In this document: positions 5,684 through 7,603 of the stretch, piece by piece
Position numbering within the stretch: the stretch's first letter is position 1
Layout: each line of letters starts with the position of its first letter
DNA from: Anaerolineae bacterium
Lineage (GTDB): Bacteria; Chloroflexota; Anaerolineae; SpSt-600
Reading direction: 5' to 3'
Assembly: GCA_028275425.1 (NCBI GenBank)
Contig: JAPWUT010000080.1
Span: forward strand, 1 to 7,603
DNA: 7,603 nucleotides
The notes under the pieces: model-generated
What the model was told of the DNA's origin: nothing
The model's input: the letters and a program-made list of their open reading frames with translations, nothing else
Databases searched by the model: none
Position numbers and translations under genes: made by a program

Positions 5684-6613
5684 ATGAAGGACAATCCCAC
5701 AGTAGTAGTGGTCGGGGCAGCAGCTTTAGATACTAAGGGGATGGCCAGCTCAACCCCAATCTATGGGATAGCTGTCCCCGGAAAGATAAAGGTAAGCCCC
5801 GGCGGAGTAGCCAGGAACATAGCTGAGAACCTCGCTCGCCTTGGAGTCCACTCAATCTTGCTCACTGTGATAGGTAGCGACCACGCCGGAAAGCAGATTG
5901 TAGAACAAGCCAAGGAGAGCGGGATTGATATTTCCCGCGTGGAAATAATCAAGGGGGAACGCACTGCTTCTTACATGGCTATCCTGGACCAAGACGGAGC
6001 ACCTCTGGCTTCGGTTTACGACATGAAGATAATGGAGCATCTCACACCCCAATACATCCGGAGGAACCGTCGCCTCATAGCCAAAGCCGATATGGTCATA
6101 ATTGATGCCAATGTCCCTCCAGAAAGCATAGAGGAAATCCTCGCCATAACCTCAAAGCATTCCATTCCTGTTTGCGCCGACCCCACTTCCTCGGATTTGG
6201 CGGGGAGGCTGATTCCTTTCCTCAGCGATTTGTACCTTGTAACGCCTAACGAGGCGGAGGCGGAAATCCTATCAGGTAAGAGGGTGGAGGGGAGGGAAAG
6301 CGCCATTTTGGCGGCCAAGGAGCTGGTAGCACGCGGGGTAAAAATCGCCGTCATAACCATGGCTGAGATGGGTGTAAGCTATGCGACCGCTTCGGCCAGT
6401 GGGCATGTTCCGGCGATAAAGGTAGATGTTGTAGACTTTACAGGTGCTGGTGATGCTCTCACCGCCGGGACGGCCTTCGGGCTTCTGAGCGATTTCCCCA
6501 TTGATGAGGCTATACGTATAGGGGTAGCGGCGGCCACACTCACCCTCCGCTGCGAGGAGACCGTTTGCCCCGATATCTCCTTGGAGAAAGTTTATGAAGG
6601 CCTCATCATTTGA
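5684..6613 (+). CDS. psuK: PfkB-family sugar/nucleoside kinase, probable pseudouridine kinase
   Basis: A 309-residue ribokinase-fold enzyme. The first PfkB signature region PGGVARNIAENLARLG (39-54) and the C-terminal DFTGAGDALTAG (251-262), with catalytic base Asp257 and its anion hole GAG, are intact. TPNEAEAE (near 186) is the usual mid-domain motif. The GG-x-A-RN-x-A-x-NLARLG form is typical of the PsuK/YeiC branch, and the partner gene psuG overlaps by 20 bases. The likely reaction is therefore ATP plus pseudouridine giving pseudouridine 5'-phosphate. From sequence alone, ribokinase or another nucleoside kinase would also be possible; context decides. The start lies eight bases after sppA with only a weak GAGTGA ahead of it, so expression probably depends on read-through translation from upstream. 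Confidence 0.86.
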   Translation: MKDNPTVVVVGAAALDTKGMASSTPIYGIAVPGKIKVSPGGVARNIAENLARLGVHSILLTVIGSDHAGKQIVEQAKESGIDISRVEIIKGERTASYMAILDQDGAPLASVYDMKIMEHLTPQYIRRNRRLIAKADMVIIDANVPPESIEEILAITSKHSIPVCADPTSSDLAGRLIPFLSDLYLVTPNEAEAEILSGKRVEGRESAILAAKELVARGVKIAVITMAEMGVSYATASASGHVPAIKVDVVDFTGAGDALTAGTAFGLLSDFPIDEAIRIGVAAATLTLRCEETVCPDISLEKVYEGLII

Positions 6614-7505
6614 GGTCCTGATTTCCCCAGAGGCAGCAGCAAGCCCCTTGCCCAAGGTAGCTCTGGAATCGGTAGTGATTGCCTTTGGTTTGCCATACCC
6701 CCACAACTTAGAGGTAGCTTTGGGGATGGAAGAGGCTGTACGGAAAGAAGGGGCCATTCCCCTTACGATGGCCGTAATCGGCGGTAAGGTTAAGGCTGGG
6801 CTGAGCGAGGAGGAGATAGAATTCCTGGCACAAGCTAAGGGGATTTGGAAAGTTTCAAGGCGCGAAATCCCCCTTGTGGCAGCCTTGGGGCGAAGTGGAG
6901 CCACTACCGTCTCTGGGACGGTGTTCTTGGCCGAGAAAATAGGCGTAAAGGTTGTCGCCACCGGTGGGATTGGCGGTGTTCACCGGGGTTATGCTTTTGA
7001 TATCTCTGCCGACCTCCCCACCATAGCTGAGACTCCGGTGGTCGTGGTCTGCTCTGGGGCTAAATCCATCCTGGATTTGGAAGCGACTTTGGAGTGGCTT
7101 GAGACCTGGGGAGTTCCGGTGATAGGGCTTGGGACAGAGGAATTTCCAGCTTTTTACACTGCTGGCTCGGGCCTGCCATTGGAATACTCCGTTTCCTCGG
7201 TGGAAGAAGCGGCCATGCTTTTGAAAGCCCACTGGGCCATGCGCCCCGGTTGCGGGGCCATTGTAGCCGTCCCTGTCCCTGAAGGGAAGGGGATGGACAG
7301 AGCAGAAGTTGAAGAGATGGTTGAGAAGGCTCAGAAGGAAGCCGAAGAGAAGGGTATAAAAGGCAAAGGATTGACCCCTTTTCTCCTCAAGCGCTTGGTG
7401 GAACTGAGCGGAGGCAAGGCTTTGGAAGCCAACAAAGCCTTGCTTCTAAACAACGCCAAAGTAGCAGCACAATTGGCCAAAGCTTTGCAGCCAAGTAGAG
7501 CGTAG
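6594..7505 (+). CDS. psuG: Pseudouridine-5'-phosphate glycosidase
   Basis: A 303-residue enzyme that splits the C-C glycosidic bond of pseudouridine 5'-phosphate, giving uracil and ribose 5-phosphate. The family motifs are all present: VALESVVIAFGLPYPHN (22-38) with Glu25, KVSRREIP (86-93) with Lys86, GATTVSGT (102-109), ATGGIGGVHRG (122-132), FDISADL (135-141), CSGAKSILDL (153-162) with Lys157, GTEEFPAFY, and TPFLLKRLVELSGG with LLNNA near the end. By motif, Glu25, Lys86 and Lys157 correspond to the E. coli catalytic residues Glu31, Lys93 and Lys166 (numbers from memory). The stretch between HRG and FDISADL is about two residues shorter than usual. The ATG at 6594 has GGAG seven bases upstream and lies inside psuK, in line with coupled translation. 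It is the last gene of the operon; no pseudouridine transporter is visible. Confidence 0.95.
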   Translation: MKASSFEVLISPEAAASPLPKVALESVVIAFGLPYPHNLEVALGMEEAVRKEGAIPLTMAVIGGKVKAGLSEEEIEFLAQAKGIWKVSRREIPLVAALGRSGATTVSGTVFLAEKIGVKVVATGGIGGVHRGYAFDISADLPTIAETPVVVVCSGAKSILDLEATLEWLETWGVPVIGLGTEEFPAFYTAGSGLPLEYSVSSVEEAAMLLKAHWAMRPGCGAIVAVPVPEGKGMDRAEVEEMVEKAQKEAEEKGIKGKGLTPFLLKRLVELSGGKALEANKALLLNNAKVAAQLAKALQPSRA

Positions 7506-7515
7506 CGCCGTTACG

Positions 7516-7572
7516 CCCCTACATTACAACGGGGGTAGATGGGGCTTTGACCCCTGGCATGGGATGTAGGGG
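7516..7572. repeat. Inverted repeat CCCCTACAT / ATGTAGGGG after the operon
   Basis: CCCCTACAT (7516-7524) and its exact complement ATGTAGGGG (7564-7572) enclose 39 bases that hold a smaller hairpin (GGGG 7541-7544 with CCCC 7551-7554). The structure begins 10 bases after the psuG stop. It could stabilise the mRNA 3' end or help termination. No T-run follows, so it is not a standard intrinsic terminator. Part of it overlaps the repeat-family copy. Confidence 0.5.
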
Positions 7573-7603
7573 ATGTGCCTTTCTGACCTAACCCCATGAC
7601 CCC
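7530..7603. repeat. Diverged copy of the G-rich intergenic repeat, cut by the window edge
   Basis: CGGGGGTAGATGGGGCTT (from 7530) followed by CCCCTGGCATGGGATG and GGGGATGTGCC aligns nearly base for base with the start of copy 1 (from 1073), with about one base of length difference over 50. The hairpin arms are more degenerate than in the tandem array. It lies in the same orientation as the array and so brackets the operon on its other side. Assignment is by eye. Confidence 0.55.

Overview
The window looks like a bacterial chromosome segment of moderately high GC. It shows strong Shine-Dalgarno sequences, sigma-70-type promoters and frequent ATA (Ile) and AGG (Arg) codons. The best guess is a Chloroflexota (Anaerolineae-like, possibly thermophilic) bacterium. 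Pointers are the N-terminal style of the family 1 glycosidase, the 35-residue AURKAIP1/COX24-type ribosomal protein, the split Wzz/tyrosine-kinase pair and the G-rich intergenic repeats. This assignment is an inference from remembered family patterns, not a search result.

Layout: bases 1-972 (minus strand) hold the first 324 codons of a GH1 beta-glycosidase whose C-terminal part lies outside the window. Bases 973-1475 are a divergent intergenic region. It has a promoter at each end (minus-strand TTGCTT-17-TATAAT for the glycosidase; plus-strand TTGCTC-18-TATAAT with an extended -10 for the operon). Between the promoters lie two tandem copies of a 152-base, hairpin-rich repeat and a decayed third start. 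Bases 1476-7505 hold eight plus-strand genes with gaps of at most 8 bases or short overlaps. In order they are a Wzz-like chain-length protein, a CpsD/Wze-type tyrosine kinase, a CpsB/YwqE-type PHP phosphatase, a tiny bS22/mS38-like ribosomal protein, a long-form glucose-1-phosphate thymidylyltransferase, an SppA signal peptide peptidase, a PfkB-family probable pseudouridine kinase, and pseudouridine-5'-phosphate glycosidase. Bases 7506-7603 hold an inverted repeat and a diverged copy of the same intergenic repeat family.

How the genes fit: the first three form a complete phosphoregulatory module for surface polysaccharide (membrane activator/co-polymerase, kinase, phosphatase), and the thymidylyltransferase could supply dTDP-sugars. 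SppA clears membrane-embedded signal peptides. The last two genes form a complete intracellular route from pseudouridine to uracil and ribose 5-phosphate. The mixture of polysaccharide control, a decoding-site ribosomal protein, membrane proteolysis and modified-nucleoside salvage in one tight operon is the most unusual aspect. None of the individual families is new. The small ribosomal protein gene is easily missed because it is only 35 codons long and overlaps its neighbour.
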